Source: Hymenopus coronatus (Eukaryota > Arthropoda > Insecta > Mantodea > Hymenopodidae). Taken from it: a stretch of 64,000 nucleotides of DNA. Positions 54,373 to 64,000 of the stretch are shown here, piece by piece. Positions within the stretch are counted from its first letter, which is position 1. Every line of letters begins with the position of its first letter. Under the pieces are notes generated by a model. The model had not been told where the DNA came from and did no database searches. It saw only the letters and a program-made list of their open reading frames with translations. The DNA lies in assembly GCA_030762935.1 (NCBI GenBank), contig CM060900.1, positions 370,858,632-370,922,631 of the forward strand, read 5' to 3'. A program made the translations under genes and the position numbers.

Positions 54373-54755
54373 TGATCACAAAGGGAAACTGTCTTCTATT
54401 CTACTAATACACCTGTTCATTAATGTTTTTATGAGAATGTTTGATAATGAAATTATATTACGAAAATGCTGATTCATTCAAATCAACTTCCAACTTTATC
54501 CCTCGCCCCACTGTGGCTGCACAATGGAGCGAATGAAACGTTCCCTCCCCGTCCTTAGAAACCCGAGCCATGGCTTACTCCTAACGTTCCAAACATAGGT
54601 AGCTTGAGTAAGCCTGCAATGAAGTCTAAGGTCTAATATTTACAATATTTGCAATTCATATATTTAATTCACATCAACTTGTTGATTGTTCTAACATGTA
54701 AAGAAACTAATGAAAATAATTTTATTTATACATTGAATATCCTATTGCAATTCAT
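54373..54755. other. Nothing recognised
   Basis: Short spacer between the inverted-repeat structure and copy 7 of the ~0.9-kb repeat. Confidence 0.5.
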
Positions 54756-55855
54756 ACTTTCTCTAGCACGTATGTACAATGCACATAGTAGATAGAAATC
54801 CTATTGTATCCCATCCAAAATTTTGTTAGCGATATTTCACCGTAAATTCATGTTTTGAAGAACCATGCATCCAAAAATAGTCATTTTTAGAAAAAGACCA
54901 GTGTGTGTTTTTGTCTGTGTGTCTGTGCGTGCGTGTGTGTGTAATCAGCACAACTCAAGAACGAACTGTCCGTTGGTATTTAAGTTTATATTTTTCAAAG
55001 GATGCAACCTGAAGATTTTCAATAATACTCCCACCTCAAACCACCCCTTGGAATATTTTTCGAAATTTTCGATTTTCTCAAAATTGCCCTAATGATTCTG
55101 ATTAAAATGCGTATATTAAAGATATTTACATGGCATATAAAATGCAGATCCTAAATTTCTTGGAAATAGCTGAAGTCCTCGTCATTCTGAGTGACTTTTG
55201 TAAAACTGATAATCCGTAAGGTATACACAAAAGATTATTACACAAAGAATATGCACCTCGTTAAAACATACAACGTATATTATATGTATTTCTGTAGACG
55301 TAAACATTCCAGGGATATTCAGTGTTATTGGTTTCAATTTTAAAACACTTAAAACCTTCTCAAACGAGAAGCCCTCTTCCGTTTGGTATCTCTTTTGTTT
55401 TACTCCTGACCATGGAAACACAACCGAATTTCAATGACAGCATAGCGACAAACTTTAAAAAGTTGACTGTCTCTTTAGCCTAGTATATGCCATTATTTCC
55501 TTCTACTTTTTTTTTATCCCTATTTTACATTTCCCCCCGTAGGTTTTACTGATTACTGGTTTTACTGTTTCTTTTACAAACATATACACATTGCACAAAC
55601 ATATAACATCCATGCCCAAGGCGGGACTCGAACCCACGATCCCCTGCCCACGAAGCACCAAAGCGTGACGCTTTAGCGAGCGTGGCCATGGGGACCGGCC
55701 TTCTACTTATAGGAAACTAAATATTATGAACTAAGTACTATTAATGTTCATCTTGATTAGCATTATGTAGATATAAGAATAATGTTTTATAATATATTTT
55801 TTTCCTCAGAACAGAAACAGAAAGTCACGTGAATGAAACACGTCAGATTTTCAGT
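54756..55855 (+). repeat. ~0.9-kb repeat family, copy 7, split by a SINE
   Basis: From ACTTTCTCTAGCACGTATG through GCATCCAAAAATAGTCATTT, (GT)n near 54902-54944, AAACCACCCCTTGGAA, TTTTCTCAAAATTGCC, CTGATAATCCGTAAGG, GTTATTGGTTTCAATTTTA, GACCATGGAAACACAACCG and TTTAGCCTAGTATATGCC to a break at 55508. After the SINE it resumes at CCTTCTACTTATAGG and ends GTCACGTGAATGAAACACGT. Removing the SINE and one 10-bp duplicate leaves a unit of about 0.9 kb. Confidence 0.88.
55509..55698 (-). mobile_element. SINE family C, full length, with 10-bp target duplication
   Basis: Flanked by CCTTCTACTT on both sides (55499-55508 and 55699-55708). Minus strand: a tRNA-like head of about 85 bases with A box CATGGCCACGCTCGCTAAAG, a paired GCGTCACGCTTTGGTGC part and a strong B box GTGGGTTCGAGTCCCGCC; then an AT-rich body ending in an A run. 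The B box and flanks look young compared with other SINEs here. The head could pass for a tRNA, but the duplication and tail identify a retroposon. Confidence 0.93.
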
Positions 55856-55949
55856 CTTTGTACTCCTGCAGGAAAGAAACATTTTATGGCTGATAACTTT
55901 GTAATATTTCCCATTAAGCTTGCCACTGATATCTGTGATTCAAGCTGAA

Positions 55950-57680
55950 ATAAGTGAAACAGTACAGTTTTGCGTTACCTATATTACTATCATCATAGTT
56001 TTTACCAATTAGTTCCTTTGTTACTAAAGTTAAAAGTGCTTATTTGTGTTCGTGCTTTGTATTTACCTATCCGACATTTTATAGATAGGTATTTAACTTT
56101 TGTGTTATTTTGTGTGTTATACGCATTTTGTGATTCTTATTATTCGCACATAACATCTCGATTGTATGCAGCCCTAAAGGTGAGCTTTGCTCGTTGATGT
56201 GTTTTTACAAATAAATTCTAACTGGGTAATATTCCTGTCTTTGGGGAATTTATTATATATATATATATATATTTTTTTTATTTTGGTTTTGTGTAACCCC
56301 CTTAGTCAATTTATCTGCTAATCCTTTTCCTGGAATTCCTGTAGGAGTTCTTATCAAAAAGAAATCTATTTCTTTGTAATTTCGTGAATGAGAGTTTATG
56401 ATTGTTACTGTTATAGATACTGTCTATCGCTATTCTGCTGACCTAAATATTGCTGTGGTATATGGGCTGTTATCTGTAACTGGCACAGTTTTTCTAAGTT
56501 CTAACGCTTCAGTGATGGCTAATGTTTCTGCTTGGCTGCCCAAGCAATTATTATCTAGTTTATAGCTAAGCAGGCCGATTGGTTCGTCCTCCTATATTGC
56601 AATGCCGTATCCCACGCCAAGTTCAATTTTGCTGCCGTCAATATACATTTGTAGCGAATACTGCATTTCTTCTGTTCTTTTGCGTATTTTCACAGTCTTT
56701 GCTGGGTAATACCATGCTTTGGTTCTACCTTTCTGTCAAAAAGCTCATTTACATTTACCATTGTTATGTCATAAAGTAGAGTTGCTCTTTCAGTACTGAT
56801 GATGATTGCAGACATTTCTGTAAGTACACGCAGTGCTGCACTGGCTGTGTGAAGTGACAATTCTTAAGTTAATTGACCTTCGCTTTCAAATGTACTACTG
56901 CCATTATACTCTTATCCCATAACTGGTGCACCATAGAATAAAAGGGTTTGAATTGCTTCTGCATAACGCATTTTATGTGCTCAGAGTTTATTATCAATAA
57001 TTATACCTAAAAATGTCAGCTCAGTTACCTGGTTTGCTGGTCTGTGATTAACATATATTCTTATGTCCTTCTGCTTTCTTTTTTTCTTCCCTGATATTAC
57101 TGTTCCTTTGTACTGATGTTCAATAAAGCTGATTTTATTATATGATCCAGTGTTATTTTGTTTATTTCAAGATTAGCTAAATTTTCTGTTTCTGTCACAG
57201 TTTTACTCCAGCTTACTATGTGCAGGTCATCGGCAAATGCTACGGCTTTGGATTATACTGTGAAGTTAAAATTTAGAGGAGAGAACCATAACGGATTCCT
57301 TGTAGCCAACCTCTGGCTACTTCTCTAATTTAACGTTATTTGTTGCTAGAGTAGCTACTCTAGCTTACTGTAGTAGCTTTTTAGTGTGATTATACAAGTT
57401 GTTGGGACAACCAAATTACTTAGCTGCTTAAGATGCTGAGTCACTATGGTAGATCAATGCACTTTTAAAATATTTCAAGCTTACTAACACCGCTACTTCT
57501 CCTTCCTCCAGGAATTTTGCTATTAATTATTTGACCACAGATGAACCCCAATTGCTGTTTGTTCATAAGTTCATTGGTGAATTCTGTTTATTAGAAAATT
57601 CTCAGGAAGTTTACCGCTAATGCTCGGTAATGTTCAGTAGGCCAAATGAACGGAAATTGCGGACATTACCGCTGGTTTCT
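55950..57680 (-). pseudogene. Third LINE family (LINE-C): RT plus RNase H, decayed
   Basis: Minus-strand pieces in order: NFRSFGLLNIT (RT start, near 57640), LMNKQQLGFICGQ (near 57550), the catalytic AFADDLHIVSWSKTV (near 57230, FADD intact), IYVNHRPANQVTELTFLGII with IDNKL (near 57030), AIQTLLFYGAPVMG (near 56950), then RNase H: LQMYIDGSKIELGVGYGIAI (near 56620) and CLGSQAETLAITEALELRK (near 56520). The presence of RNase H after RT separates it from LINE-A and LINE-B and suggests an I/LOA-type lineage, which is an inference. Many stops and at least one internal deletion; the endonuclease is not seen and ends are approximate. Confidence 0.82.
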
Positions 57681-59177
57681 TTTCCCGGCTCAACAATTGG
57701 AGGCATGACAGAATGTTTTGTTTTTGTTTTGCTCTTTTTTTCTGTAAATGGTCCATCTGTTTTCCTAATGCTACGATACTAGCTTTATTTCTTTTCCCAG
57801 CGATTACATCTCATTCCAGAGATTTGCGGACGATGTTATATTGCAGTACATTTTCCATGAGTTCAGCTCTTGCTTTCTGATTTCTGCTTCATATCGGGTT
57901 TTCACTTCAAAATATTGGGCTTTTCTTAATGTCCTGAGTTAATCATAATTTTTCGTGCGCTGATATCTCCACCTTAATGCATTAGTTAGTTTTCTAATAA
58001 TTGTTAGATATTGCATCCACTATGGCACTGACTTTTACTGGCTAGCCTTCTGTGACGATCGTCTAGTTTTAAAAGACCAATCACAAGTTGACGTCATGAT
58101 ACTTTTAAATAGTTCGACTGTCCCTTCAGTGTATTCTACTTATTTTATCCGCTTTTTGTTCAGCTCATCCTCTTACGGTAGGTACACTTGTTGAGTTAAT
58201 AATCTTCATAGTCATTAATTGAAGTAGGTTTGGTTAAGTTTCTTGTAGTCGTATTCACTGACTACGTACCTCAGTTACGATTAGGGTGTTTAGGCAGCAC
58301 TGTTGGTGATTTCTCTAATCCCGAACTTTTTAGTATGAATCTTTCAGTTTTGCTTATTTCCTATTCCGATACTATCGTGCGTTGTTATTGTTAACTGTTT
58401 TTAAGCTGACATTGCTGAAACAGTAAGTAACATTGTCCTCTCCATTTTATTACAAAGTTCAGCGTGAAAAACTTCCTCACCCTCCTGAATGAACCTTAGG
58501 ATCTTAGTTTGGAAATAGCAACATCTGATTATGGTGCGCATACACTGCTCTTCAAGCTTTCATATCACCCGGTGCTGAGCCATAAAACCCTTATTTAGAA
58601 GTAGAAGACTGCGAAATGGGCTAAACGCACAACCCTTAGCAACATCTATCGTCGTCCTCCCATCCATGGAGGAATTCAAAAACTCTTCGCTTAGAAACAG
58701 GAAACTATGGTATTCATGCATTCCACTGCACCTTTTCCCTGGAGAAACCGTATATTCTGCATCTGTGTGTGCGTGTATAAACTCTGAACTGTGTTTCACA
58801 TATAACCTTTTCTTATCCAGAACGTGAATAAATACATAATAGAGTTGAAATGTATATTTCTAGCGCGTCTGATAATTTGTGATGATCCCAGCTTTTTGGT
58901 AGCTTAAAGTTTGAAAGGTACCTTTCCGCAAGAGTATATAACATTTTACAACATAATTAATAAATTGAAACGTTTAATTAGAGAGAATAAATGAAGGTCT
59001 CAAACCATATCCCCAAGGCTCAGTACTTGAAACCTTCTTTTGGGGCAGGGAAAATGTATGTGTGTATGTTTTGTGTTTGTATATATGCAGGGTAGGCGTC
59101 AACAACTGTTTGCTTTTTGAGTAAAGCAGAGAGTGAGAGAGAGAGAGAGAGAGCAATTTTGCTCAATGCTCCTACGA
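57681..59177. other. Possible 5-prime remainder of LINE-C, otherwise nothing recognised; (GA)n
   Basis: The part next to 57680 may be LINE-C upstream of the RT, but I could not read an endonuclease in it. (GA)n lies at about 59125-59152. A 79-codon frame at 58799-58560 is not recognised. Confidence 0.4.
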
Positions 59178-59385
59178 TTCGTCATGACTTCCTTCGGAAA
59201 GGAAGTGAAGTAAAGGCGTTGGTCCTGTGTCGTAGATTTATGGCATGTAAAAGGACCTAAAGCTTGATAGAAGGCCTCTGAGCGAAATTAACCTGTCTTT
59301 AACATCAAATATAGAATGGGACTCAGAGAACCACAGCAGTTAAAAAGCGTCCATAAATAATACTCAATTTTAATTTTATTGTATG
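59178..59385 (+). mobile_element. SINE family A, 5-prime truncated
   Basis: Body only: ACTTCCTTCGGAAAGGAAG, CCTGTGTCGTAGATTTATGG, GAAGGCCTCTGAGCGAAATT, GAGAACCACAGCAGTTAAA and GCGTCCATAAATAATACTCA. The tRNA head is missing; a (GA)n tract lies just upstream. Confidence 0.88.
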
Positions 59386-60521
59386 TTCATGATTGATAAA
59401 ACAATTGTTTTCTTATGTCTCTTTCATTAGTATTTACACTACGGATGTGCAAATATGCATATTTATTAGATTTCGTGACAATAATTGGTAATCGCAATAT
59501 AACTAATTGCAAAAATTAATGGCAATTATTATAGTGTTAACATAATAAAGTAACAAGCTCCTTAACTCCGATAATACAACTCTAATCCAATGTAACACCG
59601 ATGTCGGTAGGGTTATGAAATGACTCTGCAAATTGGATTTTCTGAGTACAGAACTTTGCAAACTTATACTGCCAATTTCTATAAATAAGAGAGATTTCTC
59701 CTAGCCAAGCACAAACATAGGAGTAGATGGATGCGCGTTGATTGCTTCCTGCTACAGCCATTATAAACTGGTTTCGTTGGAAAACATAGCCTATTTTTGG
59801 ACTTTATTGCAAATATGGCAGACTTTTAATGAATTTTAGCTCAAAGGGGCAAATAGGGAGGCTAAAATATATTTAAACGAGCTATCTTGAGGACTTGTAT
59901 TTCGTTCATAACACCAAATTTCCCGCAAACTTTTTAAAGTGTTATTAAATTAATATATTTGGTTTGCTTTTTACAAAACATGGTACCTTTGAATTCTAGA
60001 AACTGACAAAAAGATCAACTACCCTTACATTCAATCCCTATTTTTAACACCTAATATATGTATAAATTAATTTTCTTCAACCAATCTGGATGAAGCTTTG
60101 TATGCTTAAACTATAAAACAGACTTAAAATTTATAAGCTACCTGACAAACATAAAGTAATATCCATAGCGTATTTTCTACCCCTTATGCAAAAACTGCAC
60201 TCTTTATATTGCCAAATATTGCACAATCACACAATAGTGTTGCCGAAAAAGTTATACGGTGCACTCAAATATTAAAAGCCACCCTCATTTAATTTTTAAC
60301 CTCTTATAGATAGAAATGTATGCTTGATCAACCAGGTCAGATATTTATGCAATTGCATTATAGGACTTAGCTGATATTAGAGGATCCAACCCAACTTCAA
60401 AAGCCTACCTTTATACACGTTTTTCACCCCTTATATACAGTGTATCACTATGTGACCAATCTGGACAAAGCTTTGGAGACTTACACTTTAAGTACAAGTA
60501 CAAATTACAGACAACTTATGT
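59386..60521. other. Nothing recognised
   Basis: AT-rich sequence without reading frames of note, repeats or element ends. Confidence 0.5.
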
Positions 60522-60725
60522 CGGTCTGGGTGGCTCAGTCGATTAAGCGCTGGCCTCCTGATCCCAAGGTTGCTGATTCAAACCTGACTCACACCGATGG
60601 TTTTTAAGCGTATTAGAAAGCGAAAGCCTTATGTCAGTAGCTTTACTGGCGTGTAAAGAACTCCCGCGGGACGAAATTCCGACTTACCGGCAGCGCTGAT
60701 ATGCCCCCGGCAATTGACAGCGTCA
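60522..60725 (+). mobile_element. SINE family E, tRNA-derived
   Basis: Head GGTGGCTCAGTCGATTAAGC (A box), GCTGGCCTCCTGATCCCAAG, GCTGATTCAAACCTGACTC (B box). Body: GAAAGCGAAAGCC, GGCGTGTAAAGAACTCCCGC, GGGACGAAATTCCG, CCGGCAGCGCTGATATG, GACAGCGTCATTAAGAAAC. No second copy in this window; no clear target duplication. Confidence 0.8.
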
Positions 60726-60944
60726 TTAAGAAACAAATGATTTACTTCATACAGACTCTTATAAGTTAGAAAAGTCACATTCTTTCAACCCTTTACTTTA
60801 AAATGAACCATTGCAATGCTGGATTAGATATCTATAGGTATTAAAGGGGAAGTAAAACTCTAATAGATAATTGCACAATACTTTCATAAACAACGTGAGA
60901 AAGTAAATAAAATTAATTCGACCTCTGAAGAAATAAAAGCCATC

Positions 60945-61141
60945 CTCTGTGGTGTAATGACTACTATGCTTGCCTGTAACGCTAAGATTGCGGGTTCAAA
61001 TCGGGTGGAAGGTGGTGGATTTTTTTTTTTTGAGTACGTAAAAGTCCTTAGCATGGCTTCCTTTTGAAGGGAAGTACAACCGTTGGTCTCGTGTCATGTT
61101 TGTTTGCACGTAAAAAACACCTATACCTTGAAAAAGAAGGT
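60945..61141 (+). mobile_element. SINE family A, 3-prime incomplete
   Basis: Head CTCTGTGGTGTAATGACTAC with B box GCGGGTTCAAATCGGG, then TGGAAGGTGGTGGATT, a T run, AGTCCTTAGCATGGCTTCC, TTTTGAAGGGAAGTACA and GCACGTAAAAAACACC. Similarity to the other copies ends near 61141, so the 3-prime third is missing or replaced. Confidence 0.83.
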
Positions 61142-61272
61142 TCATGTACAAAATTCTGCCATTTTTAGTCCGCAAGTCGTGATTTCGTCTTACAGCGCTA
61201 TGGGCGACGAATTTATATCTCGTCACCAATGCACATAATGGTAAAGTCGCGAATTGAAAATTATAATCGATC

Positions 61273-61297
61273 AAAAAAAAAAAAAAAAAAAAAAAAA
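61273..61297. repeat. Poly-A run, 25 nt
   Basis: Uninterrupted A run about 130 bp after the SINE fragment; whether it belongs to a retroposed copy is unclear. Confidence 0.9.
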
Positions 61298-61767
61298 CAG
61301 CAAAAACTCGGTAGCTTTCCTTATACGCCAACCGGCGTGAAGGGAACTTGAACAGGTTTAAACAACTTCCCGTGCAACCAGACAGCCAGCTAGTCCCCTC
61401 TGAACTTTGGATTAGAAACAGACAATCTTAACATATGAAGTTTTACACTAGAACCTTCATGTTGAAACAGAACACTCTCATCTGGCTTGCATAGACAGCG
61501 TATTTGAACCTTTCCTTAACCTTCCTCTTTGTGGGAATTCAGAGCCCTCCTTCAGAGTCAACATTCTGGAAATGGAGAGTAGATTGGTAGAAAAGGAAAA
61601 TATGCACACAAAAACGATCTGCTTACGTTATCTTTTCCACACTTCCTTGCTTCACTACTGATATCAATATTTCCGTTTTGGCGAGCTTCCACAAAAAAAA
61701 CTTCCACGGCCAATAGGTAGTATAAATTTCAATTAACAATTATACTGTATTACACAATATACCAAGG
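61298..61767. other. Nothing recognised
   Basis: No frames, repeats or motifs that I can support. Confidence 0.5.
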
Positions 61768-61965
61768 CTGGTCATGTGTCTCAGTCGGTGGAGCACTGAC
61801 TGTGTGTAAAGAATTTCGAATTCGATGACTGAGGGGTGGGGACTGTTCTCCGGACAAGATTATCTCCTATCCTCCCCAGAGTCTTGAAGAATAGATATGT
61901 ATGTGATCTAATGTTAAATGCTAAAATAATAAATAAATAAACAAATAAAAATAATTTTAATAAAT
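61768..61965 (+). mobile_element. SINE family F, tRNA-derived, with AAATAAAT tail
   Basis: Head GTCATGTGTCTCAGTCGGTGG (A box) and GAATTTCGAATTCGATGACT (B box); body GGGACTGTTCTCCGG, CTCCTATCCTCCCC, AGAGTCTTGAAG; tail of AAATAAAT/ACAAATAAA repeats (61925-61953). Single copy here. Confidence 0.75.
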
Positions 61966-62403
61966 GTCTAATGATCACCTTATATGTTCAATAAGTAAAA
62001 GGCCGTCCGTATGAACAATGCAGTTAAAGGCAAGGTATGAATGGAAATGAAAAGAAACAAAAACTTGTTATTGTTTTCTATTCCGCATGAGTTTCTGCGG
62101 TCTTACAGTTATTATTTTCTCGTGAACTATACCCTACATCTATTGTGCTATTATTAATAAGCTTAAGCAACGGAACGTACAAAGAGCCCTGGGGAGACAG
62201 CTATGTTGATCCCATTCCAAACTGATAAAACTGAATTTAAATATAATGCTGTGATACCATGACTTCTATGCTAACAAAAATAAAATGGATGCATATTCTA
62301 GGTCATATTGTTACTAAACATATTGGTTACTTATAGGTGCATTTTGCAATGATAAATCTCAGTAAGTTGAATACAATGTTAAAGTAGAACTAAATTATAT
62401 TAT
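61966..62403. other. Nothing recognised
   Basis: Spacer between two SINEs, AT-rich. Confidence 0.5.
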
Positions 62404-62925
62404 ATTGAGTTTTATTTATGGGAGCTCAATAACTCTTTTGTTTTCAGCGTCCCATTCTATACTCTCATGAAATAACGCTTAATTACGCTTGAGGTACTTT
62501 TATATTCGTAATCGCCTTACCCTTCCCGTATTAGTAGGACTGACACCCCCTAAGACTTACAAGCCAATGCCTAAGGGTCAGAAGCCTGTCGGGGAGCCGA
62601 CGGCACGAAACCACCTTAGCCAGACACGAACTTGAAGAAGTGGATAATATGAAATGTAAGAGAAATTAATGATTGGAAAGGTGATAACGGAGCAATTGGT
62701 AAATGAGTGGTGGGGGAAACCGGAGGACCCAGACGCCACTTCGTCCAAGACGAATCCCACATGCGGGCGCTTGAGATCGAACCCGGGCCGCCTAAATGGG
62801 ATGTGAGCGGTCTAATCACTCACCCACTCTTTTACGTACCGACAATAAATGTACAATACAGTACTACTGGCTTTACTTTCCTTCCGTAGGTAGCCACGGT
62901 AAATATTTTACGCCCGAAAATGCAG
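62404..62925 (-). mobile_element. SINE family A, split by another SINE
   Basis: Right part (62830-62915): TTTTACGTACCGACAATAAATG and TTTACTTTCCTTCCG. Left part (62404-about 62515): GAGTTTTATTTATGGGAGC and TTTTCAGCGTCCCATTC. Together they make one minus-strand family A copy. The sequence between is a second SINE (62516-62829). Confidence 0.8.
62516..62829 (-). mobile_element. SINE sharing head and core with family B but with a different tail
   Basis: Minus strand: head GAGTGATTAGACCGCTCAC and B box CCCGGGTTCGATCTC, then GTGGGATTCGTCTTGGACGA, CTGGGTCCTCCGGTTTCCCC and CACC, as in family B. After that the sequence departs: CTTACATTTCATATTATCC, GTGGTTTCGTGCCGTCGGC, CCCTTAGGCATTGGC and GGGGGTGTCAGTCC. 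The exact ends and target duplication were not resolved. Nested in a family A SINE. Confidence 0.8.
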
Positions 62926-63279
62926 AAATAATGATGCATAGTAAATGAAGAATATATCTTGTAAAGTGCAAGGAAAATGACACAAAGATCATGTTGCTTC
63001 CTGAATGAAGAATACAAAATGCCGTGAACGGATTATTTCCACACGCCGGAGCACTGCTATTGCTACGTAAGACAAAAGAAATCTGCGTCACACATCAGAG
63101 CTGAATCTCCATTGAAAGCTGCTTTGGGACTACTAGGTAATTACTGCCAAATGTGCAATAATATGTTCTCATTATTACTCCTGGTGTTATTTTAAGTTGA
63201 AAAGTAATGTATCATGTGGTGGTGTGCTGCAATGTGAGAAGTAAAACGCATAAGAGTACTCATTCTCAAAATGTTCCAA

Positions 63280-63281
<2 letters not shown>
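62926..63281. other. Nothing recognised
   Basis: Short sequence up to the (GA)n tract; the frame starting at 63207 reads through the repeat and is probably spurious. Confidence 0.5.

Positions 63282-63316
<35 letters not shown>
63282..63316. repeat. (GA)n microsatellite
   Basis: About 17 perfect GA units. Confidence 0.97.
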
Positions 63317-63319
<3 letters not shown>

Positions 63320-63430
63320 CTCTCAAAAATACAGGATAAATATAGGTAGAATTTTGCAAATGGAAAAATGTTTGCCTGGTCCTGGAACTCGCTTATGATC
63401 TTTCAATGTAAAACGCGCAGATAATGAACA

Positions 63431-63432
<2 letters not shown>

Positions 63433-63495
<63 letters not shown>
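63433..63495. repeat. Poly-A run, 63 nt
   Basis: Sixty-three consecutive A. It could be the tail of a recent retroposition on the plus strand, but the 120 bp between (GA)n and the run is not a recognised element. Confidence 0.93.
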
Positions 63496-63497
<2 letters not shown>

Positions 63498-64000
63498 TAT
63501 GAAAGATGAAAAATACAAAGTTACTTCATTAAAACCTATAACTATTCCTACAATAAGGTGAAATAAAATACTGTATTTCCAAACACCAACTAAGCCATCA
63601 CCATCTTTATCTTATAATAGACAAAGATCAGAATGAACCTAGAATTCTTAAAATTAAGGATCTGATAATGAGGTGATTATGGTGTCAGTACTGGAAGAAC
63701 TATTCAAAATTGGTGATGAAAACAAAAAGAATTCAGAAACACAAGATGAGTTAGGTACTGTAACTTAGGGAAACACATTTTTAGTCCTGAATACATCCAC
63801 AAAACAGTCAATGATAAGGTAGATCCTGATAAATTGAACTAATAGGTTCTGATACAGCTGCTAATAATTATAAAAGGTAAAGAAGCGTCTTTCACCACAT
63901 ATTAGGAATATTTCTTGTTACTTGAAATCTGTACCTTTATTACTTTCTCTACGCGTACTGGGCACAGTAATGTGTAAAAGAGGTATTGAATTACAATTAT
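63496..64000. other. Nothing recognised
   Basis: AT-rich sequence to the right edge. No CAPS exon, element end or repeat seen. Confidence 0.5.

Noticed and set aside
55600..55700. Functional tRNA gene
   Set aside because: The head looks tRNA-like with a strong B box, but the AT-rich body, A tail and 10-bp target duplication show a SINE.
63207..63398. 63-codon frame through (GA)n
   Set aside because: Contains a poly Arg-Glu run from the microsatellite and no recognised domain.
1..64000. Bacterial or viral contamination, CRISPR, operons
   Set aside because: Spliced exons, SINEs, LINEs and microsatellites throughout show a continuous animal genomic segment; no spaced direct-repeat arrays of CRISPR type and no dense coding.

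Overview
This is a 64 kb piece of an animal nuclear genome, almost certainly an insect. It is AT-rich, has long introns, and is dominated by transposable elements and microsatellites. One host gene is recognisable. Six exons on the minus strand (24544 down to 182) join with correct splice sites and phases into a 263-codon stretch matching the N-terminal part of CAPS/Cadps, the calcium-dependent secretion activator of dense-core vesicle exocytosis. The start codon lies upstream (above 24544, not found). The C2, PH and MUN/MHD parts lie beyond the left edge. The species is not determined; abundant tRNA-derived SINEs and introns up to about 10 kb suggest a large-genome hemimetabolous insect, which is an inference.

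Left half (1-25 kb): the CAPS introns carry a decayed Mutator-like (MULE) transposase (1.8-3.3 kb), a Tc1 element with terminal inverted repeats (7.2-8.6 kb), two copies of a ~600 bp repeat tied to (AAT)n (11.3 and 23.5 kb), a hAT-like element with a near-perfect 8-bp target duplication that itself holds two nested repeats (15.0-18.0 kb), a non-autonomous hAT (18.2-19.5 kb) and several SINEs.

Middle (25-45 kb): TAG/TGG microsatellites, a Tc1 remnant, and a nested cluster of LINEs on the minus strand. One R1-like LINE is nearly full length (ORF1 with zinc knuckles, ORF2 with endonuclease and RT). A truncated sibling lies in the microsatellite tail of the first. A LINE of another family (39.8-41.3 kb) abuts another TAG tract. 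Between them sits a 2491-bp hAT element of the Buster/ZBED5 type with a perfect 8-bp target duplication and a transposase broken only by two closely spaced frameshifts.

Right half (45-64 kb): a complete but decayed mariner with TA duplication, a third LINE type with RNase H, an inverted-repeat structure, and nested SINEs. A non-coding repeat of roughly 0.9 kb occurs at least seven times across 16-56 kb, in part as a head-to-tail array. I cannot assign it to a known class, and it is the best candidate for something undescribed.

No bacterial operons, CRISPR arrays, rRNA genes or convincing functional tRNA genes are present. The long poly-Val/Thr/His/Leu reading frames are microsatellite artefacts.
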